Both the position numbers and the translations under genes were made by a program. Positions 24,024-35,589 of a stretch of DNA of 64,000 nucleotides are shown one piece after another (the stretch's first letter is position 1; each line of letters starts with the position of its first letter). The notes below the pieces were generated by a model that did no database searches, was not told where the DNA came from, and saw only the letters and a list, made by a program, of their open reading frames with translations. The stretch spans positions 71,656,314 through 71,720,313 of the forward strand of contig CM051521.1 of the NCBI GenBank assembly GCA_028015205.1. Direction: 5' to 3'. Origin of the DNA: Mytilisepta virgata. Lineage: Eukaryota > Mollusca > Bivalvia > Mytilida > Mytilidae.

Positions 24024-25407
24024 AATTAAAGAACCTTTGTGAGCACGCTCACATACCCCACGTCTTCATATTGTCACTGGAGAAACAAAATCTCACTTCA
24101 CAAGTAAAATGAACACAATCAAATGCTTACCTTCACATATTGATCCTAATTTGAATGGCAGCATGTTGGGAAATTTAAATTCCAAGCGAGAGGAGTCAAC
24201 AGTAATAGTATAGTGAGGCAAATAAGTTCAAAGGAGTGTAACTCCTAGAAAAAAAATTGAATCGTAATTTCCTGTCGATATGCACATCTGTGTAGTATGT
24301 CCTTATTATATGAAAGGCTTCATGAAATTCTGTTGTGTGGTTTGAGAGGAGTTGCGATGACAAACTGTTGCAGTAGTACATTAAAGGAAATAAGTTCAAA
24401 GGGGCGTAACTCCTAGAAAAAAAATTGAATCGCAATTTCCTGTCGATATGCACATCTACATAGTATGTCCTTATTATCTGAAAAGGTTTCAGGAAATTCT
24501 GTTGTGTGGTTTGAGAGGAGTTGCGATGACAAACTGTTGCAGTAGTACATTAAAGTAAATTAGTTCAAAGGGGCGTAACTCTTAGAAAAAAAATTGAATC
24601 GTAATTTCTTGTCGATATGCACATCTACGTAGTATGTCCTTATTATTTGAAAAGGTTTCATGAAATTCTGTTGTGTGGTTTGAGAGGAGTTGCGATGACA
24701 AACTGTAGCAGTAGTACATTAAAGTAAATAAGTTCAAAGGGACGTAAATCCTAGAAAAAAAATTGAATCGAAATTTCCTGTCGATATGCACATCTACGTA
24801 GTATGTCCTTATTATCTGAAAAGGTTTCATGAAATTCTGTTGTGTGGTTTGAGAGGAGTTGCGATGACAAACTGTTGCAGTAGTACATTAAAGTAAATAA
24901 GTTCAAAGGGGCGTAACTCCTAGAAAAAAAATTGAATCGAAATTTCCTGTCGATATGCACATCTACGTAGTATGTCCTTATTATCTGAAAAGGTTTCATG
25001 AAATTCTGTTGTGTGGTTTGAGAGGAGTTGCGATGACAAACTGTTGCAGTAGTACATTAAAGTAAATAAGTTCAAAGGGGTGTAACTCCTAGAAAAAAAA
25101 TTGAATCGCAATTTCCTGTCGATATGTACATCTACATAGTATGTCCTTATTATCTGAAAGGTTTCATGAAATTCTGTTGAGTGGTTTGAGAGGAGTTGCG
25201 ATGACAAACTGTTGCAGTAGTACATTAAAGTAAATAAGTTCAAAGGGGTGTAACTCCTGGAAAAAAAATTGAATCGCAATTTCCTGTCGATATGCACAAC
25301 TACATAGTATGTCCGTATTATCTAAAAAGGTTTTGTGAAATTCTGTTGTGTGGTTTGAGAGGAGTTGCGATGACAAGAAACAGGACTGACGAACTGACGG
25401 ACAGACG

Positions 25408-25459
<52 letters not shown>
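24024..25459 (-). mobile_element. F2 element copy B, seven 169-bp units
   Basis: Reverse orientation relative to copy A. The + strand left end is 'aattaaagaacctttgtgag' with a GTGAGC/GCTCAC hairpin; seven units follow (marked by 'gaaattctgttg' near 24328 to 25338), then (GGAC)n at 25392-25417 and the terminal hairpin with CGCAAC/GTTGCG, ending 'gtggggtataa'. Several neighbouring units are nearly identical with an exact 169-bp step (24582, 24751, 24920). Confidence 0.8.
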
Positions 25460-25461
<2 letters not shown>

Positions 25462-26079
25462 AATATCTCCTAGGGTAGCAGAATTCTTGAAGACAGCAGA
25501 CGAAACCCTAAATATTGACCCTTTTCCATCTGACCAAATCACCATTTTTACTTGTGACAGCTCGTTCAAACTTTTTAAAACATCAGCTTTGAACATTCTA
25601 CTATAAATTTAGAACAAAAACCATTTAAAAATGCTTTAATAAGGGGCAGAAAAAAAAAATGGAAGAAATACAGTAAATTTACATAAGGGATTATATTTGT
25701 GGACAACAAAAAGTGTGCGCTAATTGTGGTCTTGGGCCATCAACATGCTGCTGTTCATATCACATATAGCTTAGCTTTCCATGTACAAAGTTTCAGGAAT
25801 GATACCATAACGCCTTCATGAAAAACTACCTTAAACCTGAACCTTAACCTCAAGTTTATGGATGCTCAGACCGAAGAACTATACGCCCAGCAGCCATAAA
25901 AATCCCCATAAGAATTGGATGAAAAATAAAAAATTCATATCAAGCCACATTGCTTTTTGGCCCTTTTAACCCAATATATCTGAAAAACCATAAAAGACAG
26001 AAGAAATGTGTTGGCTTACAACTGGAAACACACTCATCAAGATGAATTAAAAGAAAGAAGACCAATTACATGTAGCATC
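25460..26079. other. TOX intron, old repeat fragments
   Basis: The stretch 25860-26050 resembles 23450-23600 (phrases such as 'ccatataagaattggatgaaa' variants and 'aagacagaagaaatgtgttg'). No coding exon seen. Confidence 0.4.
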
Positions 26080-26415
26080 TTGGATTGGATACAGCCTGAT
26101 ATAGGACCATCTAAGGACCATTGCTACCAAGTTTGGTACAAATTGCCTAACTGATTTCAGACAAGAAGATTTTTAAATCAATTTTCCCATAGGGTCCCAG
26201 GTTAAACTAAGTTTGGATCTGGTGGCCATCTTGGATAACGGGCAGGGTCATCAGATACAATTCTAAAAGAGGACCACTGCTGCCATTTTTTATTTCAATA
26301 GGCCCAATGGTTTCAAAGAAGATCTTTAAAAGAAAGTTTACAACAACAGACGTTGATTATGACAGACACCAAGTGATGGCAATAGCTCACATTGCCCTTT
26401 GTGCCAGGTGAGCTA
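26080..26415 (+). mobile_element. Truncated F1 element
   Basis: About 1.5 core units ('aaggaccattgctaccaagt', 'ggtggccatcttggataacg') then 'aagatctttaaaagaaagtt', a degraded GAC tract and the hairpin end 'agctcacattgccctttgtg' ... 'aggtgagct'. The GAGGCTC end is missing. Confidence 0.6.
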
Positions 26416-27422
26416 AAAAGTTACACCAAAATTATTAAAAAAATCCCTTAATGACCCCTAGAAAAAATTGGTATGGGCAATATTTCCCAAAATCAAATCC
26501 TAACCTGTATTTGTTATGGGAGACCATTGTGGTAAATAATATAAGGATACGTGAAATAAAATAAAAGTAAATGAGCCGAAACCTAATTGTCTACAGACAC
26601 TGATGACAACAGGCTCATACAATAACTTGTCAGCAAATATTTGTGGTCATATAAAAACAAATGGTTGAAATCATTTAATCTTTTCTATATAATAATATAT
26701 TGATAAAGACAAACATCTTTACTTTTAAAATTTCATAGGCCAAAAAATTATCAAGTAAAAACTTACTTTCAGTGGATTTATTTATCTAGTTGCTAGAGTT
26801 TCCATACTAGCCTAAAATTTATACTTTCAATTTTCTGTTGCAAAAAATTTTAATTCTGTGAAAACCATTGAGTATCTCCCTCATGCATAGCTTTGTCTTT
26901 ACATGGTTGGTATTGGTAATTTTGGCATTTTTTAAATTCTTAAGTTTTAGAATATTGTTTTGGCTTTCATTGGCCTTGAGAACTGATGAGTATGAAAGAA
27001 TTTGTTTTTCATGTATTAGAGGCAAATTGGTGTGACTGGTAGATTCTAAGTACTGGTTGATACATATACAGTGGAGTTTATTTATAACATATGGCCTTGT
27101 GAATGAAATCAGGCTTATAATGAAGTGAAGATAAATCCCCTGTTCCATTGCTATTTAAACAGTGTATTTTTGGAGGCTTATTACATATTTTTCAAAAAGA
27201 AATCAGGCTTTTAACGAAGAGCGTTTAAATCCCAAACAACATTATTATTACTAAGAGACCTGTTATAATGAAGCAAATTGATGAACAAAGAAATTGTTTA
27301 CCTATCTAATACAATATTTTAACATGCTGAATGAATTCAACTTTGTTTTTTGTTACACAGATATAAGGTAGCTCCCAATTTATTCTTCAATATAACTTGC
27401 AATTCATATGGTATAAGAAAAA
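26416..27422. other. TOX intron, nothing recognised
   Basis: AT-rich DNA. I checked both strands for exons with acceptor/donor flanks and found none I would support. Confidence 0.5.
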
Positions 27423-28000
27423 GAGAGGCTCTCAAGAGCCTGTATTGCTCACCTGGATTTAACTTCTCCTTGAGCATGACTAAAAATTGAATTGTAGCAA
27501 TCATCTTGGCCTGGATTGCCCAAAGAGTCCTATGTTAAACTAATTTCAGCTGTGGCAGCCATCTTGGAAAACAGTCCAGGTCATTGGACACAATTCTGGA
27601 CACTTTAGGACCATCTGTGGACCACTGCTGCCAAGTCTGATTCCAAATGGCCAAGTGCTTTCAGACAAGAAAATTTTAAAATAAATTTTGCCATAGGGTC
27701 GGTCCTATGTTAAACAATATTTGGCTGTGGCCGCCATTTTGGTTGGCAGTCCAGGTCATCACACATAATTCTGAAAGAGCACCACTTTAGGGCCATTGCT
27801 GGCAAATTTGGTTCCAACTGGCCATCTAGTTTCATAGAAAATTTTTTAAATTCATTCCCCCTTTTTATAATTTTAGTAACACCATCCATGTCTGAGTATG
27901 AATTCGGGGATGCCAGACACAATTATAAAAGGGGGCCACCAAACTTTGGTCCCAACTGGTCAAGTGGTTTCGGAAAAGACTTTAAAAAATAAGATTATTT
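27423..28000 (+). mobile_element. F1 element, hairpin end lost
   Basis: It begins 'gaggctctcaagagcctgta' and has about three units (CATCTTGG near 27568, CATTTTGG near 27735). It stops at 'gtggtttcggaaaagac' near 27980 and is followed directly by the F5 repeat. Confidence 0.65.
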
Positions 28001-28435
28001 GTTAAAAGCGTTTGCTAATTAAGTCCGGAAAACTATTATTTTGGCAATAATTCGTATTTCCAACAGCCAGAACTGTCACAATAATTATCCGTTCAGCGCG
28101 AAATTCAAACCTGATCTGTAACTCATTATTACAAGCTACACACCAAAAATAAGATCACTTGGTAAAAGGTTTTGCGAAAAAAGTGCAGAAAACTATCAAT
28201 AATTCCTATTTTCAAGGGCAATAATTCTTACAATAATTATCTGATCAGCATGAAACTCAATCTTGATCTGTAACTCATGATTATAAGCTTACATACAAAA
28301 AATAAGATCAGTTGGTTGAACAGTTTCTGAAAAAAGTAAGAAAAACTGAGACTGACAGATGGACGGAGTGCAAACCTATACTCCTCTTCGGCGTTGCCAG
28401 TAGGGGACCTATAATCCACTAGTATTAGAACCGAA
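28001..28435 (+). mobile_element. F5 element, ~150-bp core, two to three units
   Basis: Units near 27990, 28145 and 28300 share 'aaaataagatcacttggt', 'gcaataattctt' and 'ctgatctgtaactcat'. They are followed by 'gactgacagatggacggag' (GTCY in reverse) and the end 'ctcttcggcgttgccagtag' 'gggacctataa'. Only one copy is in the window; a stable end hairpin is weaker than in the other families. Confidence 0.5.
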
Positions 28436-28467
28436 AACATTTTTTCACATTTACACTTATAGAGACT

Positions 28468-30240
28468 AGAGGCTCCTAGCAGCCTGTATCACTCACCTGG
28501 ATTCAATTTGCCAATCAACAGCCATAAAAGCACCTAAACTAGAGGCTCCCAGGAGTCTGTATCGCTTAAGTGGACTATGTCCATCTCGACTGGCAGTCTG
28601 GAACATTGCTGTCAAGTTCCAATTGTCTCGCTGGTTACAAACAAGAAGATCTTTCATTGAACTGTCCCATTAGGTCTAAGTTCCACTCTGGCAGCCATCT
28701 TGGACAGTGGACAGGGTCATCGGACATAATTATGAAAAAGGACCAACTAATGACCATTGCTGCCTAGTTTTGTTGTAATTGGCCAAGTGGTTTCAGACAA
28801 GAAGATCTTTAAATAAATTTCCCAAAGGGTCCTATATTAAAGTTCGACTCTGGTGGCTGTCTTGGATGACGGGCAGGCTCATCAGACATAATTCTGAAAT
28901 AGTACCACCTAAGGACCATTGCTGAACTTTAATGAATTTTCCCACAGAGTTCTATGTTTAACTAACTTTGGCTGTGACAGCCATCTTAATTGACATTCCT
29001 TATCATCAAACACACCTCTGAAAGAGGACTACCTAAGGACCACTTCTGCCAGATTTGGTTCCAATAGGCTTAGTTGTTTTAGATAAGAGGCTCCCAAGAG
29101 CCTGAATTCCTCACCTGTTCTTTTTTGTGTAGATCTTGCATCAATGATTATTTTTGCCTTAATATTGACTTGTAAAACTATATAGAATCCTGAACCCAAA
29201 TATATATGGTTGCTAGGGAATTTTTCATCAGTTGCTATGGACATTTTCAATGACCTTGACTCTTGACCTTTCTTTTTGTTTGTAAAGGTAAATTATAGGG
29301 TTCTTAACCTAAATATATATGGTTGCTATGGACTTTTTCAATGACATTGAAACATGACCCTACATTTAACTTGTACAGCTACTAATTAATTTATTTAAAG
29401 TTATGCTCTTAACCTCTGTGACAATATGTCAGACTATTATTTTATTGATAATTACTGTTTACATGTAAATAATCTTTAATGGGCAAAAACTTCTATAAGG
29501 GGTAAATTGATGATATGGTCATATTGACTTATTTGTAGATCTTACTTTGCTGAACATTTTGTTTTTTCATGTGTTTACAGTTTTTCTTTATCTATAATAA
29601 TATTTCAGTTAATTTTCAGAAGATTTCTTATTGAATTTCACATAGGGTCCTTTGTTAAACTAAGTTCGGTTGTGGTGGCCATCTTGGTTGATCATCCAGG
29701 TCATCGGACACAATTCTGAAAGAGGACCATCGATCTAAGAACCATTTCTGCTAGCTTACGAGGTAACTGTCCGCAGGAAGACATATCGCCTCACTCGGAC
29801 ACATTTACTGACTCGAGCCGACCAGTCTTTGCTCTTACTCCTAGATACCACGTGCTTGGCAGAGAAGCAGCAAATACCAATTTAAATGTCTTTGGTTTGA
29901 CCCGACGGGGATCGAATCTGCGACCTTCTGCACTCGGAGCTAGCATGCTAAAACGAGACCACCGAGACGGTCGGTTCTAATTGGGTAAGTAGTTTCAGAC
30001 AAGAAGATTTTTATGTGAATTTCCCATAGGGTCCTATGTTAAAGAAAGTTCCACTGTGACGGCCATCTTGATCAGATGTCGGAAACATCTGACACAATTT
30101 TGGAAGGGGACTACCCAAGGATCTTTCAGAAAGTTTGGCTAACTTGGGCATAGTAGCTTCAGAAGATTTTTCAAATTTTGACCCCCCTTTTTTCTATTTT
30201 TAGCTTGGCCGCCATATTGGTTGTGATTTAAAAAGGGGAG
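28468..30240 (+). mobile_element. Cluster of three F1 fragments, one carrying a SINE
   Basis: Starts 'agaggctcctagcagcctgt' (28468), 'agaggctcccaggagtctgt' (28540) and 'agaggctcccaagagcctga' (29085) appear in quick succession. The second has CATCTTGG core units; the third has the 'ggttgctagggaa' core and then CATCTTGG units again from about 29630, interrupted by the SINE at 29752-29972. The cluster fades after 'ggccgccatattggttgtga' (30200-30225). Confidence 0.6.
29752..29972 (-). mobile_element. tRNA-derived SINE in an F1 unit
   Basis: On the reverse strand it starts CCGTCTCGGTGGTCTCG (A-box-like) and carries GCAGATTCGATCCCC, a good B-box (GATTCGATCCC). The body contains 'gctgcttctctgccaagcac' and 'taagagcaaagactggtcgg'. 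It interrupts an F1 unit between 'accatttctgct' and 'ggttctaattgg'. No clear target-site duplication is visible, so it may be end-trimmed. The family name is not assigned. Confidence 0.65.
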
Positions 30241-30893
30241 ATAACACTGCATTCTCTCTCTTAAAACAAACGAAATAAGATCGAGAGTCCCCTGGACTTT
30301 GATATAAATGAACTCTACTGTAATTTTATTGATGCTTATGGGTGACTTACCATCATCTTTTCTTGTTTAAGCTTAAACAAGCAGACATTGTTTTTACGAA
30401 AATAATGTTACACAAATTCAATGCTGGTTTGGAACAGATTTTTTTCAGATTCTTATGGTTCAAACTACCGATGTCAAAACTAATTTCAGAAGTTATTTTG
30501 AATTGAAAAAAACAAGATTTTACTGTTATAACTTCTTCAGAGTAGAAACAACAAGATAACTAAAAGACAAGCAGAAGCTTCATTTTTTTATAAAAAAAAA
30601 AATCATTAAATTATTGGCAAATTTAATGAATTTAATAAATATCCTCACATTTGTTAATTGATTTTATTTAACAAAACTTTACATGTGTATCTCACAAATT
30701 AAATTTGTATCTAATATATCATAATTATCCTGATTTATCCACTCTTTTTATTTGTTGGGATCATTCAGGACTCACAACAAGGTGTGGGGTTTTCCATTGT
30801 ATTGAAGATGGTGTGATGACTATTAGATTTTATATCTGGAGAGGGATGTTATCTTCATGGTATATACCCCATATCCATTCTCTTAATACTTAC
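30241..30893. other. TOX intron next to the MSP exon
   Basis: AT-rich; no tandem element. It starts, on the reverse strand, with the donor gtaagt of the exon at 30894 (30888-30893). Confidence 0.5.
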
Positions 30894-31313
30894 CATAAGT
30901 GTTCCAAGAACAGGTGACCTTGGTTGTATATTAGGAGCTAATTTAGGCAGAGCTGGCTGATATCCTATACCATTCTGCGCTGAAATATCATTCATCATAC
31001 CCATCACATCAAATGTAGCAGATGACATATTGGTTTGTTGTTGTGGTAGAGTACTGGCATGTTGTGTTGGTGACATACTTATTTGCTCTGGGGGTGACAT
31101 ATTGCAAACATGTTGAGGTGACATGTTTGTATGTTGTGGTGACATGTTCACATGAGGTGACATACTGACACTTGTTGGTGACATACTGTTGCTTTGTGGT
31201 GATCCATTGGAATGAGATGGTGACATACCAATATGCTGTGGAGACATATGATGCACTGGTGACATATTCATTCTTAGGTTTCTTTTGTCTGACATCAACT
31301 CATCCAGTGCATT
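30894..31313 (-). CDS. tox: Probable TOX exon rich in Met-Ser-Pro repeats
   Basis: Reverse strand: acceptor 'ttcttttttccccag', 140 codons without stop, donor gtaagt. It opens NALDELMSDKRNLRMNMSP. Residues 16-80 carry nine MSP motifs at intervals of 5-10 residues with His, Gln and Asn between them. A Gln/Thr-rich part follows, then FDVMGMMNDISAQNG and a Pro-rich end (PNIQPRSPVLGT). It starts and ends in phase 0, which fits both the HMG exon at 49673 and the cysteine exon at 21628. The region after the HMG box of TOX proteins is a low-complexity transactivation segment, so placement here is reasonable; further exons between 31.3 and 49.6 kb cannot be excluded. SP sites could be targets of proline-directed kinases (inference). 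Confidence 0.75.
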
Positions 31314-31532
31314 CTGGGGAAAAAAGAATGAACAATAATTCAACAATTGATAAAACTGTAAAAAATATGCAGCTGCACCACCACCACGAGTGAACGATAT
31401 CCTCATTTGAGTCATCTAATGTATGTCTCACGTACTTTGGTAACAATTAATATTCTGTACATTAAAAATAAAATTCGGTATGTCTTAAAAGTCAACATTT
31501 AATTTTAAAGAAACATTTGAGATATTCCTGAA
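31314..31532. other. TOX intron start, unremarkable
   Basis: The polypyrimidine tract of the MSP exon lies at 31314-31330 on the reverse strand. Nothing else recognised. Confidence 0.4.
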
Positions 31533-32100
31533 GTAGAGGCTCTCAAGATCCTGTGTCGCTCACCTGTATCTACTGCGGTTTTTGAAATCATGTAAAATAA
31601 GGTTCAAATCATAATGAAAAGCATATATAAGTTGCTTCGCTGAGCACAGCTGGATACGACTGCAGAGGTCTAACCCTGAACAGTTGGGGCAAAAATGGAC
31701 ACAATATTTGCACTTGATACAGGTCTGAACTTGGATTGTAATTAAATATTTGACACATAATAGGTTTCTGACACAGAATAAGTCATATGATTTGAATTTA
31801 TATTCAATTTTTTGCTTTTTGTGCAATACAATATGCTGTTGCGAATTGACCCCCCCCCCCCCCCCCCCCCCCTCCAAAAAAAAAATAAATTTACCCCTTT
31901 TTTTTGCTTTTGTGCAATACACTATGCTGTTGCATATTGACCCCCCCTTTTTTTTGCAAAAAAAAAATATTTGAAGAAATTTTTCTTTCAATTTCTTAAA
32001 TCTGAAATGAGAAAAAATTGTCCCCCCCCCCACAATTTCTTAATTACCCCCCCTAAATTTTTTTTAACCTCCCCCAACCCTTTCCCTCAAGATATTGTCA
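31533..32100 (+). mobile_element. F4 element copy 2, left part
   Basis: An F1-like start (agaggctctcaagatcctgt) leads into 'gcttcgctgagcacagctgg', 'tacgactgcagagg' and two 'gtgcaata...gctgtt' motifs followed by C and A runs (31849-31890, 31940-31970, 32022-32050). The F4 sequence stops near 32090. The matching continuation ('tttctttatacataatttac' to 'accaagataataaccaaaaa') is found at 33518-33630, so this copy appears to be split by later sequence that includes F2 copy C. Confidence 0.55.
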
Positions 32101-32138
32101 TAATCCCTATTCAAATTTCTCATGGAGTTTGCAAACAT

Positions 32139-33021
32139 AATTAAAGAACCTTTGTGAGCACGCTCACATACCCCACGTCTTCATATTGTCACTGGAGAAA
32201 CAAAATCTCACTTCACAAGTAAAATGAACACAATCAAATGCTTACCTTCTTATATTTATCCTAATTTGAATGGCAGCATATTGGGAAATTTAAATTCCAA
32301 GCGAGAGTAGTCAACAGTAATAGTATAGTGAGGCAAATAAGTTCAAAGAGGTGTAACTCCTAGAAAAAAAATTGAATCGTAATTTCCTGTCGATATGCAC
32401 ATCTACGTAGTATGTCCTTATTATCTGAAAAGGTTTCATGAAATTCTGTTGTGTGGTTTGAGAGGAGTTGCGATGACAAACTGTTGCAGTAGTACATTAA
32501 AGTAAATAAGTTCAAAGGGGCGTAACTCCTAGAAAAAAAATTGAATCGAAATTTCCTGTCGATATGCACATCTACGTAGTATGTCCTTATTATCTAAAAA
32601 GGTTTCATGAAATTCTGTTGTGTGGTTTGAGAGGAGTTGCGATGACAAACTGTTGCAGTAGTACATTAAAGTAAATTAGTTCAAAGGGGCGTAACTCCTA
32701 GAAAAAAAATTGAATCGTAATTTCCTGTCGATATGCACATCTACGTAGTATGCCCTTATTATCTGAAAAGGTTTCATGAAATTCTGTTGTGTGGTTTGAG
32801 AGGAGTTGCGATGACAAACTGTTGTAGTAGTACATTAAAGTATATAAGTTCAAAGGGGTGTAACTCCTAGAAAAAAAATTGAAACGCAATTTCCTGTCGA
32901 TATGCACAACTACATAGTATGTCCTTATTATCTAAAAAGGTTTCGTGAAATTCTGTTGTGCGGTTTGAGAGGAGTTGCGATGACAAGAAACAGGACTGAC
33001 GGACTGACGGACTGACGGACA

Positions 33022-33066
<45 letters not shown>
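32139..33066 (-). mobile_element. F2 element copy C, four 169-bp units
   Basis: Same layout and orientation as copy B: 'aattaaagaacctttgtgag', GTGAGC/GCTCAC hairpin, four units, degenerate (ACGG/ACTG) tract at 32994-33022, hairpin with CGCAAC/GTTGCG, end 'gtggggtataa'. The first 200 bases are nearly identical to those of copy B, which suggests recent activity. Confidence 0.8.
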
Positions 33067-33067
<1 letters not shown>

Positions 33068-33640
33068 TACCCATTTAAATACATCATAAAAGTCTTAAGA
33101 ATAACAATCTAAAGATACTAATATTAGATATAGTAAATTTATACTATACTGTATACGACGTATTTCAAGGAGTTACCTCTCATCAGCAACATCAAAACCG
33201 AAACATTTGGAAGACCAAAAACCAAACTTATATTAAACAAGAAGTACTCAACCAAAAATACCGAAATAGGAAGCCAAATTTCAGCTAAGGAGATCTACCA
33301 TGTGCAATACAAAGAATGAACACTTAGTATTTCTATTATTTTTGAATTTTGCTAAATACTGGTAATTTCTGTAACAAATCAATGAATAATCATGTCAGAC
33401 AAGGAGTCTCAAAATAACAATCCAAAGATAGAAAATGACATATGGCTAAATTAATATTAATTAATAGTAACTTCTAAAAATAAATTGACAGCTATAAATC
33501 ACCCCAAGACAATCTACATTTCTTTATACATAATTTACAAGCAGTGTAAGGGAGGTAATTGAATCATACACAACATTTTACTTTAAATGTGTTTGGATTA
33601 GCTCCCTTACACCAAGATAATAACCAAAAACTGCGAAATT
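33067..33640. other. TOX intron; F4 continuation at 33518-33630
   Basis: 33067-33515 shows no recognisable element. 33518-33630 matches 17140-17245 of F4 copy 1 ('gtaagggaggtaat', 'aatcatacacaacattttac', 'tttaaatgtgtttggatta'). Confidence 0.5.
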
Positions 33641-33970
33641 TACTAAAATTTACCAATTTAGGGACAGCAACCCACCAACAGGTTGTCTGATTCATCTGAA
33701 ATTTTCAGGGCAGATAGATCTTAATCTGATGAACATTTTTACCCCGTCAAAATTTACTCTAAATACTTTAATTTCAGAGATACGAGCCAAAAACTGCATT
33801 TACCCCTATGTTCTATTTTTATCCATGGCGGCCATGTTGATTGGCAGGTGGGGTCGTCAATGATGATTGTGGCCAAGTTTTGTTACATTTGGCCCAGTAG
33901 TTTCAGAGGAGAAGGTTTTTGTAAAAGTTAACAGACGACGACGACGGACGACTGATGAATAGAGGCCAAA
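33641..33970 (+). mobile_element. F1-related fragment, 'ccatggcggccatg' type
   Basis: It holds 'tttcagggcagatagatctt', 'gttctatttttatccatggc', 'ggccatgttgattggcagg' and 'gtttcagaggagaagg', then 'gacgacgacgacggacgac', the GAC tract. The terminal hairpin is absent. The same subfamily is seen at 40.56-40.98 and 54.0-55.6 kb. Confidence 0.55.
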
Positions 33971-34744
33971 TGTTTTAACTCATGAATGATGATCCAAAAA
34001 ATGGTCAAAATTGGTTAGGAGATTGATTTAAGCAGTTATGTCATTCTTACAAAATTTTATATGATCTAACCAATTCGACCCCTGTGGGAAACCAGTTTTG
34101 AAAATCAAAATTCTAAAACCTCCTTGCAAATCTACATATGGTGAATGACAATACTGTAAAAAAAGATAAAATGCATGAAAAACGAGTAATAACTGTAACA
34201 GCAAACTGTTACGAAATCTCCCAAACTGATATCTCGAATGCCTTACATTGCATTAAAAAAATTGTTTGTTTTTCATAGATTGAAATTGGGAGTTTATGCA
34301 TACTTAATGGAGAGGTTACTTGAAAATCGTGATATCGGTATATTTCTGTGACCCGAGTTTTACAGTCATAAAATGTCACACTTGATGAACTTTTGCTTGT
34401 CGACATGCTGCATTGACAGAGATATATCCCAATATTTCTGAACTGTTTACGAGAACTGATTTTATTGTATGGTGTAATAAAATGCATTCGGTTTCATTAA
34501 ATAAAAATAATAATAAGACTTCTTACCTGCCGTGTTATGTCCTCCCAACATCAATTCAGTGTAATTTGAATCATATTTATATAAAACAATACATTGCAAC
34601 ACAACAAGAAATTTTTTAATTTATGACCAAGCAAATGAAATAATATCTATTATTACAAATTATGTCTGATATATTGATGTCTATCTTGTATCAATATTTA
34701 AATGGTTTATGAGATTTAAACATTGCATATTAAAACGTGTTAAA
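33971..34744. other. TOX intron, no supported feature
   Basis: A 92-codon reverse-strand frame at 34209-34487 has no recognised homology and no good splice flanks. Otherwise AT-rich. Confidence 0.4.
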
Positions 34745-35545
34745 GGGATAAACATTTTTATGGATTTTGAAATTATTAAAAATTATTGATTTGAGGGGAG
34801 AGGATGACACCTTTTTGGGGTAGGAGTTTTATGTTTTTATCAACATGTTTGTCTTATCATGGGGAAAAAGAAAATATATCATTTAGGGGCAGGGATTTCA
34901 ATGGTTTGCGAGATAATTAAAGACTAATAATTCAAGGGGTGGGGATTTTAATTTTATACAATTCAATTTAATTGGCTTAATGGGGCGAGAATGACGCCCA
35001 TTGAGTAATGAGGTATGTATCATTTAAAGGGGAGTCATGGTATGGTTTATATGCATCATTTATATGCATCATTTGCCGTTTCTTGCTTGACTGTGAAAAA
35101 TTTATGAGATAATTGAAATTTATTGATTTGATGGGAGTGGTAATAACACCCTGGGGAAGCGAGGTATGTGTCATTTGGTGCGTCTTACCATGAGGAATAA
35201 GAAAATATATGGTTAAGGTATGGGGATTTTAACGGTTTATGAGATAATTGAACATTATTGATTTGATGGGAGTGGTAATAACCCCCCAGGGAAGAGAGGT
35301 ATGTGTAATTTGGTGCGTCTTACCATGGGGAATAAGAAAATATATGGTTTAGGCGTGGGAATTTTAACGGTTTATGGGATAATTGAACATTATTGATTTT
35401 ATGGAGTGGTGATAAATCCCTGGGGAAGCAAGGTATGTGTCATTTGGTACGTCTTACCATGGGGAATAAGAAAACATATGGTTTAGGGGTGGGCATTTTA
35501 ACAGTTTATGAGATAATTGGACATTATTGATTTATGGGGATGATG
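34745..35545 (+). repeat. Tandem array, ~135-bp unit, about six copies
   Basis: Each unit reads 'gtttatgagataatt', 'attattgattt(ga)tgggag', 'aggtatgtgtcatttggt' and 'tcttaccatggggaataaga'. The 'ggtatgtg' motif is at 35163, 35298 and 35432 (steps 135 and 134). The outer units (34800, 35020) are more diverged than the inner ones. No terminal hairpins are visible. Confidence 0.8.
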
Positions 35546-35589
35546 TATAATAAAATATATGATATGAGATGGTTATTGGTCACTCTCGA

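Noticed and set aside
25292..25606. 104-codon + frame and opposing 92-codon - frame
   Set aside because: Both cross the end of an F2 element (hairpin and GGAC tract) into intron DNA; repeat artefact.
31560..32033. 157-codon reverse frame rich in Gly and Lys
   Set aside because: Its length comes from translating the poly-C/poly-A runs of F4.
2959..33066. The arrays as a CRISPR locus
   Set aside because: Units are 60-170 bp, without short repeats alternating with unique spacers, and no cas-like genes; the context is an animal genome.
34209..34487. 92-codon reverse-strand open frame
   Set aside because: No homology I can recognise, no splice signals in sensible places, base composition like its surroundings.
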